Part shown: one piece after another, positions 18,794 through 26,528 of the stretch | Numbering within the stretch: position 1 is the stretch's first letter | Layout of the letters: every line of letters starts with the position of its first letter | DNA from: Gammaproteobacteria bacterium | Lineage (GTDB): Bacteria; Pseudomonadota; Gammaproteobacteria; Pseudomonadales; Pseudohongiellaceae | DNA: 64,000 nt | Reading direction: 5' to 3' | Assembly: GCA_018401885.1 (NCBI GenBank) | Contig: JAGYKB010000008.1 | Coordinates: 40,519-104,518, forward strand | Translations under genes and position numbers: made by a program | Notes under the pieces: model-generated | Told to the model about the DNA's origin: nothing | Seen by the model: only the letters and a program-made list of their open reading frames with translations | Databases searched by the model: none

Positions 18794-19573
18794 CTACAGT
18801 GCAAAGTCCACCGAGTAAGAGAGAACAAACTTTAGATTGTCGTTATCTCGCGCGCTCATGCTTGCGTAGTCTTCCTCGCCGTCATTGTTGTCGTCGCTGC
18901 CCAACGTTGTGCTGCTGATAGTAAATGCGAATCCATCCTTAGCGAGAGTGACGCCATAATCTAAATAGTCGTCAGTTGTACCATTAAACGCCTCAACAAA
19001 ATCGCCCGCATGGCGACCGACGTGGAAGCTGAGCTCCGCCTCATTTGCGAGTTCAATAGCGTAGTCACCGTAAATATAGGTGGCTTTACCAAATCCAAAG
19101 TCTTGACCTGCTCCCTCGGCAGCCTCTGTGTCGGCAAGAATTTGTGCGCCGACGGTGAAGGCTCCAAAACTCAATGAGCCATACACTTCAGAAAAGTCGA
19201 ATTCTGCGTTCTTATCATAGTTAAAATAGAGATAGCCCACGTCATAACCGATACCGCCTGCTTCACCAGAATAGCCGAAGTAAACGTCATGCTCGTAAGA
19301 GAATGCGTCTCCAGCATCGTATTCTACGTTAGAGATCCAAGTACCTACATAGAACCCATTGTCGGCAGCATAGTCTATGCCACCCTGAGTGGCGGGCAAG
19401 TTGACTGATTGAGTAAGGCCGCGCCAGAGGTAGTTGTTCGTTATGCTTGCGTTCGCACTGAGTTCAGCTTGTGCGGCGACCGAGGTGAGCATTAAGCTGG
19501 CACCGAGCGCTGTTGTTGCGACGAGCTTGGCTCGTGTTGATGTTGTCATTGCGTTTAATGCTTTAGTCATCAT
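18794..19573 (-). CDS. TorF-family putative outer-membrane porin
   Basis: The ATG at 19573 follows GGAGAAG and gives a 259-residue protein with a long signal peptide ending near AAQA-ELS. The mature part resembles the TorF (TIGR02001) family: SANASITNNYLWRGLTQ, a GGIDYAADNGFYVGTW strand, then alternating beta strands with many aromatic residues. It ends in a strand closing with SVDFAL. The role is probably diffusion of small solutes; some relatives flank TonB or nutrient loci. Its place beside the CoA-ester genes suggests, but does not prove, uptake of their substrate. Confidence 0.8.
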   Translation of the reverse strand: MMTKALNAMTTSTRAKLVATTALGASLMLTSVAAQAELSANASITNNYLWRGLTQSVNLPATQGGIDYAADNGFYVGTWISNVEYDAGDAFSYEHDVYFGYSGEAGGIGYDVGYLYFNYDKNAEFDFSEVYGSLSFGAFTVGAQILADTEAAEGAGQDFGFGKATYIYGDYAIELANEAELSFHVGRHAGDFVEAFNGTTDDYLDYGVTLAKDGFAFTISSTTLGSDDNNDGEEDYASMSARDNDNLKFVLSYSVDFAL

Positions 19574-19973
19574 CTGGTCTTCTCCATTGAGTGCGAATGC
19601 TTTTACCCGCTTTAATTCCATGAGAGGTATTCTTGGGTTTCGTGTACGACGTTTGCCCAGTTTTTAGGGGGCGAAGTAGTCACATAGGGTAGATAGCAAA
19701 CGCTGTGCCAGTTATAGTAAAAACAATAAAATCAGATGTTTGAGCAGTTTTTTACGGATAGGTGTGAATCGCCAATACAATTTTGCCTCGTTATGGCGCT
19801 CGATTTTGTGCATCGTGCTCTAAAGCGGTGCATAAATGGTTGGCGTCAGAGTCACAACGTTTTTAGGCTGCACTACTAAGGGTCATCTCGGTAGAATTAG
19901 GTCTGAGATAACGAGTTTCTCTACATGCCGAGATAGAACTTACACCCAAATGACTAATGAAAAGGAAGAAAGA
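19574..19973. promoter_or_regulatory. Intergenic leader between porin and CitE-like gene
   Basis: This 400-bp gap holds the divergent promoters for the porin and the lyase. An AT-rich stretch lies at 19715-19760. A perfect 7-bp inverted repeat, ATCTCGG (19885) and CCGAGAT (19928), spans a 36-nt loop upstream of the lyase. No ORF or known RNA motif is recognised. The in-frame ATG at 19836 is judged too far upstream to be used. Confidence 0.35.
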
Positions 19974-20867
19974 ATGCGTCTTCGCCGCTCACTCCACTTT
20001 GTACCCGGTGCTAATGAGAAGATGATGGGAAAAGCGCTCACTCTAGGTGCTGATGCGCTCATTTTTGATCTCGAGGACTCGGTTACTCCCGAGGCAAAAC
20101 TGGCCGCGCGTGAAGCTGTGTGTGATTGGCTTGATGAGAATCATGAATGCGGTAAAGAGCGACTAGTGCGAGTGAATCCCTTAGACTCCCCATGGGGACG
20201 AGACGACCTCGAAGCAATCGTGATGCATCAACCCGATGGCATTGTTTTGCCGAAAGTGTTCTCCCGAGAGACTGTAGAGTCAGTAGATTCGATTTTGCGG
20301 ATGGCGGAAAAAATGCTGCCCGAGCAGGCGACTCTTCCGCGGCTTGTTTTGATTGGTACTGAAGACGCGGGTGCGGTTTTTAACTTGCCTCTAATGACGT
20401 CGCATCCACGCGTGGACGGATTAACCTGGGGTGCCGAAGATCTCTCTGTTTCGCTACGTGCGCGTCGGAAGCGCGACAGTAATGGCAATTATCTCGAAGT
20501 ATTTGGGTTTGTCAGGTCATACTGCTTATTGGCTGCAGCAGCGGCGGGGGTTCAACCCATTGACTCTGTCTATACTGACATACGTGATATCGCCGGCCTA
20601 TGTCGTGAGAGTGAGACAGCAGCGGACATGGGTTTCACCGGTAAACTAACCATTCATCCCGATCAAATCGAAGTCGTCAATGCGGCCTTTACACCGAGTA
20701 GCGAAGAGATTGAGCGCGCAGAAAGTCTTCTGCAGGCTTTCGAAGAGCATCGACGGAGCGGAAAGATGGCGTTCATTTTCGAAGGGTCGATGGTCGACGT
20801 TCCCCATTTAAAACATGCGGAGCAATTACTCGCAGTCGCTGCGCAGATTGCCGCTCAAAATAGCTGA
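19974..20867 (+). CDS. CitE-like lyase (malyl/citramalyl-CoA lyase family)
   Basis: An AAGGAAG site precedes the ATG at 19974, giving 297 residues that begin RRSLHFVPGANEKMMGKAL, a standard CitE/HpcH opening. The metal-binding acidic patch is seen in DALIFDLEDSVTPEAK. Later segments are VRVNPLDSPWGRDDLEAI, LIGTEDAGAVFN, GLTWGAEDLSVS and GKLTIHPDQIEVVNAAF. Relatives cleave malyl-CoA, beta-methylmalyl-CoA or (S)-citramalyl-CoA to acetyl- or propionyl-CoA plus glyoxylate or pyruvate. With a CaiB transferase and hydratases nearby, citramalyl- or methylmalyl-CoA is the likely substrate, but the residues do not decide which. Confidence 0.88.
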   Translation: MRLRRSLHFVPGANEKMMGKALTLGADALIFDLEDSVTPEAKLAAREAVCDWLDENHECGKERLVRVNPLDSPWGRDDLEAIVMHQPDGIVLPKVFSRETVESVDSILRMAEKMLPEQATLPRLVLIGTEDAGAVFNLPLMTSHPRVDGLTWGAEDLSVSLRARRKRDSNGNYLEVFGFVRSYCLLAAAAAGVQPIDSVYTDIRDIAGLCRESETAADMGFTGKLTIHPDQIEVVNAAFTPSSEEIERAESLLQAFEEHRRSGKMAFIFEGSMVDVPHLKHAEQLLAVAAQIAAQNS

Positions 20868-20927
20868 GCTACTTCCGCAAACGTAGATGAGAATGCGAGT
20901 ACTCTCATTGGGCTTAAAGGGCAATAG

Positions 20928-22094
20928 ATGGATTTTAGTGAAAGTGATGAGCAACGCTTAATCCGCGAGTCGGTGCGAAAACTCTGTCGCGATTTTCCCG
21001 ATGAGTATTGGGAGCACAAGGATGCCGCAGGCGAATTCCCAAGCGATTTTTTCGATTCGATGGCAAAGGCGGGCTGGCTCGGAATTGCGATGCCAGAGAA
21101 ATATGGCGGTGCAGGAAAAGGAATTCAAGAAGCCGCAATATTGCTCGAAGAAGTTGCTGCATCTGGTGCTGCGATGAATGGCGCAACGCCTCTGCATCTA
21201 TCTATATTTGGTATGCACCCCGTTGTTAAACACGGCAGCGAATCGCTAAGGTCTGCCTATTTGCCAAAAGTCGCTCGTGGCGAAATGCATGTTGCGTTTG
21301 GCGTCACTGAGCCTAATGCGGGCACAGATACAACGGCGATCGAAACTTCGGCAAAGCGCGATGGTGATCATTATATCGTTCGCGGTCGCAAGGTGTGGAC
21401 GACCAAGGCGATTGAATCCCAGCGCGTGTTGTTGCTTGTGAGGACAACGCCGCGTAAAGAGGTGCTGCGAAAGACCGATGGCATGACGCTGCTGTTAGCG
21501 GAACTACAGCGCCCTGAGGTGACTATTTCACCTATTCCCAAACTTGGACGAAATGCAGTACGAACCTGCGAGGTGGTTTATGATGACCTGCCTGTGGCGG
21601 TATCAGATCGCGTTGGGGAGGAGGGCGAAGGCTTTCGTTATTTGCTCGACGGACTCAACGCCGAGCGAATACTCATCGCTGCAGAAGCGCTGGGGATAGG
21701 GCGTGCGGCACTAAAGCGGGCGGTAAACTACGCAAACGAGCGCATAATATTCGATCGTCCCATAGGCAAAAATCAGGGGATTGCCTTTCCGCTAGCACAA
21801 GCGCGCACGCAGTTAGATGCTGCCGAACTGATGATTAGAAAAGCGGCGTGGCTTATCGATAATTCTAAGCCGTGTGGTGCCGAAGCGAATATGGCGAAAT
21901 ATCTCGCTGCTGAAGCTGGTTTTTTCGCCGCAGACGCGGCAATACAGACCCATGGTGGCTTTGGCTACGCACGTGAATATCATGTCGAGCGCTATTGGCG
22001 CGAAGCGAGGCTAATGAAGCTCGCGCCAATTTCGCAGGAAATGATATTAAATTTTGTTTCCGAACACGTGTTGGGGCTTCCGCGTTCGTACTGA
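20928..22094 (+). CDS. Acyl-CoA dehydrogenase
   Basis: This 388-residue flavoprotein has the normal acyl-CoA dehydrogenase length and order. A helical N-terminus contains WLGIAMPEKYGGAG. The FAD-contact VAFGVTEPNAGTDT and KVWTTKAIES follow, then the helical C-terminus with IQTHGGFGYAREYHVERYWREARLMKLAPIS. It oxidises an acyl-CoA and should pass electrons to ETF, matching the ETF-QO at 33.2 kb. In Pseudomonas an acyl-CoA dehydrogenase sits inside the itaconate cluster (ict/ich/ccl region), as here. Its length rules out the larger methylsuccinyl-CoA dehydrogenase. Confidence 0.93.
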   Translation: MDFSESDEQRLIRESVRKLCRDFPDEYWEHKDAAGEFPSDFFDSMAKAGWLGIAMPEKYGGAGKGIQEAAILLEEVAASGAAMNGATPLHLSIFGMHPVVKHGSESLRSAYLPKVARGEMHVAFGVTEPNAGTDTTAIETSAKRDGDHYIVRGRKVWTTKAIESQRVLLLVRTTPRKEVLRKTDGMTLLLAELQRPEVTISPIPKLGRNAVRTCEVVYDDLPVAVSDRVGEEGEGFRYLLDGLNAERILIAAEALGIGRAALKRAVNYANERIIFDRPIGKNQGIAFPLAQARTQLDAAELMIRKAAWLIDNSKPCGAEANMAKYLAAEAGFFAADAAIQTHGGFGYAREYHVERYWREARLMKLAPISQEMILNFVSEHVLGLPRSY

Positions 22095-22124
22095 TTAAAC
22101 AGACAAAAAGTTAAAGGATTGAAC

Positions 22125-22970
22125 ATGACTAAAACACTTAGGCTGGCTTTTATTTCTGCACTCATTGGATGGATTTGGCTCTCATCAGTGCAGGCGCAGG
22201 AGAACTCACCTCGCGATGATCCAAAGTTTCAGCGTGTGGAGCCTTTTCAGGTATTCGATAACCTTTATTACGTTGGCGCGAAGTGGGTGTCGGCATGGGT
22301 ACTAGAAACCGATCAGGGGCTCATTCTTTTTGATTCTCTCTATGGTGAATTAACCGATATCGCCATAGACGGCATACGCGATCTTGGTATGGATCCCGAT
22401 GACATACGTTACCTGATTGTGAGTCACGCTCATTTCGACCACATAGGGGGAGCGCGACGCATCCAGGATGAATTCGGTGCGGTTGTTGTCATGACCCAAG
22501 AAGACTGGCAGATGACTGATGAGCCGGCGATTTATCAAGAATACCCCAAGCCTATTCGTCATCTCACCGCTACACATGGCGGGACTCTCAATCTTGGTCG
22601 AGAGAAACTCACGTTCATGAAAACCCCTGGCCATACGCCAGGTGTGCTCTCGACGAGTTTTACGGTTTACGACAACGGCTATCCCCATGCCGCGGTAATG
22701 TTTGGAGGCGCAGGGCTAAATTTCGAAGGCGTTGAACGGACGCAAATGTATCTAGATAGCATTGCTTTTTTACAATCGCTCGATGGCGTTGAGGTTAATA
22801 TCCCTAACCATGAAGGGTCAGGGGCAGTCTTCGAGCGACTTGAGGCTCTTACGACACGGAAAAAAGGTGAACCGCATCCTTTTGTCGACCCGGAGGGCTG
22901 GACAAAGTGGTTAGAGGAGCTGTCAGCAGCAGCGCAAGAGAAAATGATTGAGGAGCGCTCGAAGCTCTAA
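22125..22970 (+). CDS. Exported MBL-fold hydrolase with B3-like metal site
   Basis: AAAGGA six bases upstream supports the ATG at 22125 over the in-frame TTG at 22119. The 281-residue protein has a signal peptide (cleavage near VQAQE). Metal ligands are VSHAHFDHIGG (near residue 100), the GHTPG histidine, and a late PNHEG histidine. This set matches the subclass B3-type HxHxDH layout, but many non-lactamase exported MBL proteins share it. The function is not assigned. It lies 30 bp after the acyl-CoA dehydrogenase and may be co-transcribed. Confidence 0.8.
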   Translation: MTKTLRLAFISALIGWIWLSSVQAQENSPRDDPKFQRVEPFQVFDNLYYVGAKWVSAWVLETDQGLILFDSLYGELTDIAIDGIRDLGMDPDDIRYLIVSHAHFDHIGGARRIQDEFGAVVVMTQEDWQMTDEPAIYQEYPKPIRHLTATHGGTLNLGREKLTFMKTPGHTPGVLSTSFTVYDNGYPHAAVMFGGAGLNFEGVERTQMYLDSIAFLQSLDGVEVNIPNHEGSGAVFERLEALTTRKKGEPHPFVDPEGWTKWLEELSAAAQEKMIEERSKL

Positions 22971-23119
22971 CAGAGGCAAAGAACCTCTCTGTAACGTTGC
23001 ACAAAGGTAACGGGGCGCTTAGAGCTTGTTTGGCGGTGATAGACATACAGACAAAGCAGGCAATGCAGGCAATAAAAAAGGCAACGATCTTGAGGAACGC
23101 TGCCTTGATTATTCTTGTA

Positions 23120-23196
23120 TGGCGCACCCGGCACGATTCGAACGTGCGACCCCCTAGTTCGTAGCCAGGTACTCTATCCAGCTGAGCTACGGGTGC
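23120..23196 (-). tRNA. tRNA-Arg (ACG anticodon)
   Basis: Read on the minus strand, the 77-nt sequence has acceptor GCACCCG pairing with CGGGTGC, discriminator G and an encoded CCA. The D-arm is AGCTCAGCTGGATAGAGT-like, the anticodon stem-loop CCTGG-CTACGAA-CTAGG, and the T-loop GTTCGAATC. Anticodon ACG is read as ICG in bacteria and decodes CGU/CGC/CGA. Confidence 0.96.
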
Positions 23197-23209
23197 TTAA
23201 GAGGGCGGT

Positions 23210-23215
23210 ATTATA
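23210..23215 (-). promoter_or_regulatory. -10 box of tRNA-Arg(ACG)
   Basis: A perfect TATAAT on the minus strand lies 13 bp before the 5' end of the tRNA. No good -35 element is found 16-18 bp upstream, so the call rests on the -10 match and position. Confidence 0.6.
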
Positions 23216-23365
23216 GCTAAATTTCGCGCTTTGCCTAGTGCCAATTGCGATCTTGATCGAGAATAGACGAATAGGGCGCTACTCTTCGGATTTCAGTGCG
23301 TGCTTCTCAGAGCTAGTCTGTATAAATGAAAGACTTAGTGCGTTTTATCGTTTAAAGAGGGTGAT

Positions 23366-24010
23366 ATGAGTCTTAATCTAGTCAGTAATCTGGCGTGCTT
23401 TCGCACAAGAGTATCGTTTGCACGATTCCCGCGCACAAGGTTAGTTGCGAGCATGACTTTGATTGCTGCCTTTCTGGGTAATGTAGCCAGCTACGCTGAT
23501 TATGAGCAGGGCGTGAATGCCGCGTTCGACGGCGATTATGCTACCGCTTACCGTGAGTTTTCGATCGCCGCGAAAGAAGGCCTGGCACTCGCTCAATATA
23601 ATCTGGGCATCCTCTACTTTACAGGACGTGGGGTCGAGCGCGACGCAGAAGAGGCCTACCGCTGGACGAGTGCTGCGGCAGAGCAGGGTCACGTGGCAGC
23701 GCAGTTTAATCTCGCTACTCTGTTAATGACCGGTGAGGGAGTGGCGAAAGATGCTTCGATGGCAGTAAACTGGTATTCCCGAGCCGCGAAGGCAGGCCAT
23801 CCCGAAGCAGCAAGCGAACTAGCAACTCTTTTTTTCGACGGTAGGGAGGTCGAAAGGGACAGGGTGGTGGCACATGCTTGGGCTAGTTATGCAGTGGCGA
23901 ATAAGGCAGAGGGCGCCGATGCGCTGTTAACGCGAATAGAACGCAAACTCGATACCGCAGAGCTATCCGCAGCGCGACGGCTCTTCGCGCAATGGAAAAT
24001 CGCGCCTTAG
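23366..24010 (+). CDS. Exported Sel1-repeat protein
   Basis: This 214-residue protein has an N-terminal hydrophobic export segment (around residues 25-45, ending near ASYADYEQG). Sel1-like TPR repeats of about 36 residues follow: ALAQYNLGILYFTGRGVERDAEEAYRW, HVAAQFNLATLLMTGEGVAKD and HPEAASELATLFFDGREVERD. Sel1 proteins are scaffolds for protein-protein contacts, often in the envelope. GAGGGTGAT precedes the ATG. Its stop overlaps the stop of the convergent selenoprotein gene by 4 nt. Confidence 0.88.
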   Translation: MSLNLVSNLACFRTRVSFARFPRTRLVASMTLIAAFLGNVASYADYEQGVNAAFDGDYATAYREFSIAAKEGLALAQYNLGILYFTGRGVERDAEEAYRWTSAAAEQGHVAAQFNLATLLMTGEGVAKDASMAVNWYSRAAKAGHPEAASELATLFFDGREVERDRVVAHAWASYAVANKAEGADALLTRIERKLDTAELSAARRLFAQWKIAP

Positions 24011-24942
24011 GTCTCTGAAATCATCCCGCTGCGCTCAGTGCCGGAGCGTTTAGCTTCCTCCTGTTGCCGGCGCCTGGCCTCGCCTCGCTGCCGTAATTCC
24101 TCTCTATTGGAGTCATCTACGCGCGAATAGTCATCACGCCACGACTGATCATGGCTCCATTCGACAGGGCTGCGGGCAAGCCATTGCTTCTCGCTTGCAG
24201 TGACTAACCAGTCAAGCGCTTGGCTAAGAATTTCTTTCTGCATCGCTCGATCGTAGGGACGACCGCAGGGATTGCCGAGGGGAAAATCCACATGAAGATA
24301 GCGCGGCACTCGCGCGTGCTCGACAATGTCGAGAGCCGAGCCAATTATGAGTGTTGGGATACCGTTCGCTTCAAGGTGTCTCGCGACCAGACTCACGGTC
24401 TGGTGACATACGGGTCACAACGGAACGAGGAGAACTATGTCGACTTCATCCTCTCTGCACAGGTTAAGCAGATGAGGCGCCTCGACCTCTGACGTATTGC
24501 GTTTCGAATAATCCGTGGGCACCGTATAGAAGCGCTCACAAAGCTCGCCGATAATTCCTTCGCCGGCAGCCTCATCGAGGGCGCGTAGCGGGAGAAAAGA
24601 GCCTGTATCGTCGGTGTGCGTTGCGCTTTTGTGCCATGACAGCTCGGAGGTAAACATCGAATCAGGGTAGGGCCTACTTGGCCGCGGATAGATGCCCCGC
24701 CGAGTTCTACCCTGTTCGGTATCTGGCATCGCCGTGGTAATAACCGCGACTCTGCAATCTTCGAGTGGTTTTTGCAATTTTGTGAAGGGCGTATTTGAGT
24801 TTTTCGCCCATTGGTAGTGGTTGCTGTAGCCTTGTGCGCTGTAAAAGTCGCGGGTACGCTGCATGTAATCGACATCGTATTTTCGCAGGGTTACGTCACT
24901 CGCATTTCCATCTGTTTTATCGTCGTCTTTTTTCGGTGTCAT
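24007..24942 (-). CDS. Selenoprotein of the GrdB/PrdB-like reductase family, in-frame UGA = Sec176
   Basis: Two ORFs (24942-24415 and the frame ending at 24007) share one frame and are divided only by a TGA at 24417-24415. Read through as selenocysteine, they give a 311-residue protein with an IVLLVPL-U-PVCHQTV motif, so Sec176 and Cys179 form U-x-x-C. The following VARHLEANGIPTLIIGSA and VDFPLGNPCGRPYD match the glycine/sarcosine/betaine/proline reductase selenoprotein B (PF07355-type) family. A strong AAGGAG precedes the ATG. A SECIS-like hairpin begins 10 nt after the TGA. The C-terminal 40 residues are charged and Arg/Glu-rich. No other Grd/Prd subunit lies nearby, so the redox substrate is unknown. 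A pseudogene is the main alternative, but conservation downstream of the TGA argues against it. Confidence 0.88.
24386..24404 (-). promoter_or_regulatory. Bacterial SECIS element
   Basis: Just downstream of the UGA on the minus strand, ACCAGAC and GUCUGGU form a perfect 7-bp stem around the 5-nt loop CGUGA. The loop begins 17 nt after the UGA and has G in its second position. Both features fit the bacterial SECIS consensus (loop about 16-37 nt from UGA, G among the first two loop bases). UGUC and GACA can extend the stem below an internal bulge. Confidence 0.8.
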
Positions 24943-25215
24943 GCGCGTCTCCTTAAATAGCTAGCCTGTCTCGCTGACTATCTCCTAGTTCCACCTGAAA
25001 AGAGGCGTTTGATAAGTACACCAGCGCTCCCTCGATTTAGTACACTGTGAGCCGAAGTGTTTGCCTAAATGGTTTCTTGGCGAGTTTAGCTGAACGATGA
25101 GGCGAGGACTAGATACTGTGTACTACGTCATAGCGGGTGAAGTATAAGTAGCATACGCGCACCGCTAGCTTATTTTAGTTGTTTCACAAAACGAATTTTC
25201 GGGATGCATTGAACT

Positions 25216-26334
25216 ATGAGAACAAAACCAATTGTCGGAAAAGTAGCGATGACGCGATTCGCGTTTGCGATGTTATTCCTTCTAATGGGTGTGCAAGGTC
25301 AGGCAGCGATGCCTGCGAATGAGCAAAAAGTTGAGGAGGAAATCGACATGCGCATGACTTCACCAATCGCAGGCGTTAATTTTAGGATGATCGAAACCAA
25401 TGGCATTTCAATGCGAATCGCCGAGGCTGGAAGCGATGGCCCTCTCGTGTTGCTAGTACATGGCTGGCCGGAATCGTGGTACAGCTGGCGGCATCAGATT
25501 GTCGCGCTTGCCACTGCAGGTTACCGAGTTGTTGCTCCAGATATGCGTGGCTATGGGAGCACCACGGCCCCCGCTTCGGTAGAGGACTATGACATCGTGA
25601 CTATTGCTGCAGACCTCATTGGCTTGCTTGATGCCCTTGGCGAGGAAAAGGCGGTCATGGTGGGGCACGACTGGGGGGCGATAGTTGCGTGGCAAACTGT
25701 CTTGTTTCACCCAAATCGCTTCTCTGCACTCGTTGCAATGAGTGTGCCCTACGGGGGAAGACCTGAACGTTCGCCGATGTTCGAATGGCGCGAGGCGTAT
25801 GGCGACAACTTCTACTACATTCTCTACCACAATGAACCGGGAGGTGTCGCAGAGGCCGAATACGATGCTGATCCTCGGGGCTTATTGAGTCGCCTTTATC
25901 TATCGCCCGATAGTGAGCGCGAGCCGCGGGAAATTAACGATCCTAAGGCTGCAGCGGGTGGCTGGATAGGGCGTCTCGGTGCCGCGAAAGGCCTGCCCGA
26001 TTGGTTAAAAGAAGAGGATCTCGATTACGTAGTCGATGAATTTAAACATGCTGGGTTTCGAGGCGGGATTAACTATTACCGAAACTTTCAGCGCAACTGG
26101 GAGCTCACCGAAAGCATTGGGCGCGATACAATTAAAATTCCGACACTATTTCTCGCAGGGAGTGAGGACATGGTTATCGGTCATGCATCACAGGAGCGCC
26201 TGGAAGGTGCTATGTCGCGAATTGCCAAAGACTTACGCGGCGTGATTCTGCTGCCTGGCATAGGTCATTGGGTGCAGCAAGAGGCACCAGGGGCCACTAA
26301 TGAGGCATTGTTGGAATTTTTGAAGGGGCTTTAA
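25216..26334 (+). CDS. Exported alpha/beta-hydrolase, epoxide-hydrolase-like
   Basis: This 372-residue protein has an N-terminal signal-like segment (FAFAMLFLLMGVQGQAAM) and then an alpha/beta-hydrolase fold. The oxyanion motif is HGWPESWYSWRHQI. The nucleophile is Asp in VGHDWGAIVAW, typical of epoxide hydrolases and haloalkane dehalogenases. The cap domain includes a Tyr-rich segment, the acid is near LAGSEDMVIG and the base His is in GIGHWVQQE. A second in-frame ATG 11 codons on could also start the signal peptide. It precedes a PQQ dehydrogenase by 194 bp in the same direction. Confidence 0.85.
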   Translation: MRTKPIVGKVAMTRFAFAMLFLLMGVQGQAAMPANEQKVEEEIDMRMTSPIAGVNFRMIETNGISMRIAEAGSDGPLVLLVHGWPESWYSWRHQIVALATAGYRVVAPDMRGYGSTTAPASVEDYDIVTIAADLIGLLDALGEEKAVMVGHDWGAIVAWQTVLFHPNRFSALVAMSVPYGGRPERSPMFEWREAYGDNFYYILYHNEPGGVAEAEYDADPRGLLSRLYLSPDSEREPREINDPKAAAGGWIGRLGAAKGLPDWLKEEDLDYVVDEFKHAGFRGGINYYRNFQRNWELTESIGRDTIKIPTLFLAGSEDMVIGHASQERLEGAMSRIAKDLRGVILLPGIGHWVQQEAPGATNEALLEFLKGL

Positions 26335-26528
26335 ACGCGGAGCGTGCCTTATTCTATGGTCTGGACAACCCCCTCGCTTGCATCGATACTGTGTCTTCTC
26401 GTTGCCTGTAAATGCAGGCAATAAAAATATAAAAATCTGAAAGCCCTGCAGAAAAGTGCGCTGTAAATAAAAGCGCAGCGAATTAAAGAACAAAGAATAC
26501 AAAAATAGAATAATAAGCCGAGAGAACT

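Noticed and set aside
22125-22970. Naming the third MBL enzyme a B3 beta-lactamase
   Set aside because: The metal ligands fit, but many exported MBL proteins of other functions share them.
24415-24417. TGA treated as a true stop splitting two genes
   Set aside because: The downstream part has no ribosome site, both parts belong to one family and frame, and a SECIS-like hairpin follows.
24220-24492. Plus-strand ORF opposite the selenoprotein gene
   Set aside because: It is the complement of conserved coding sequence and has no ribosome site or recognisable domain.
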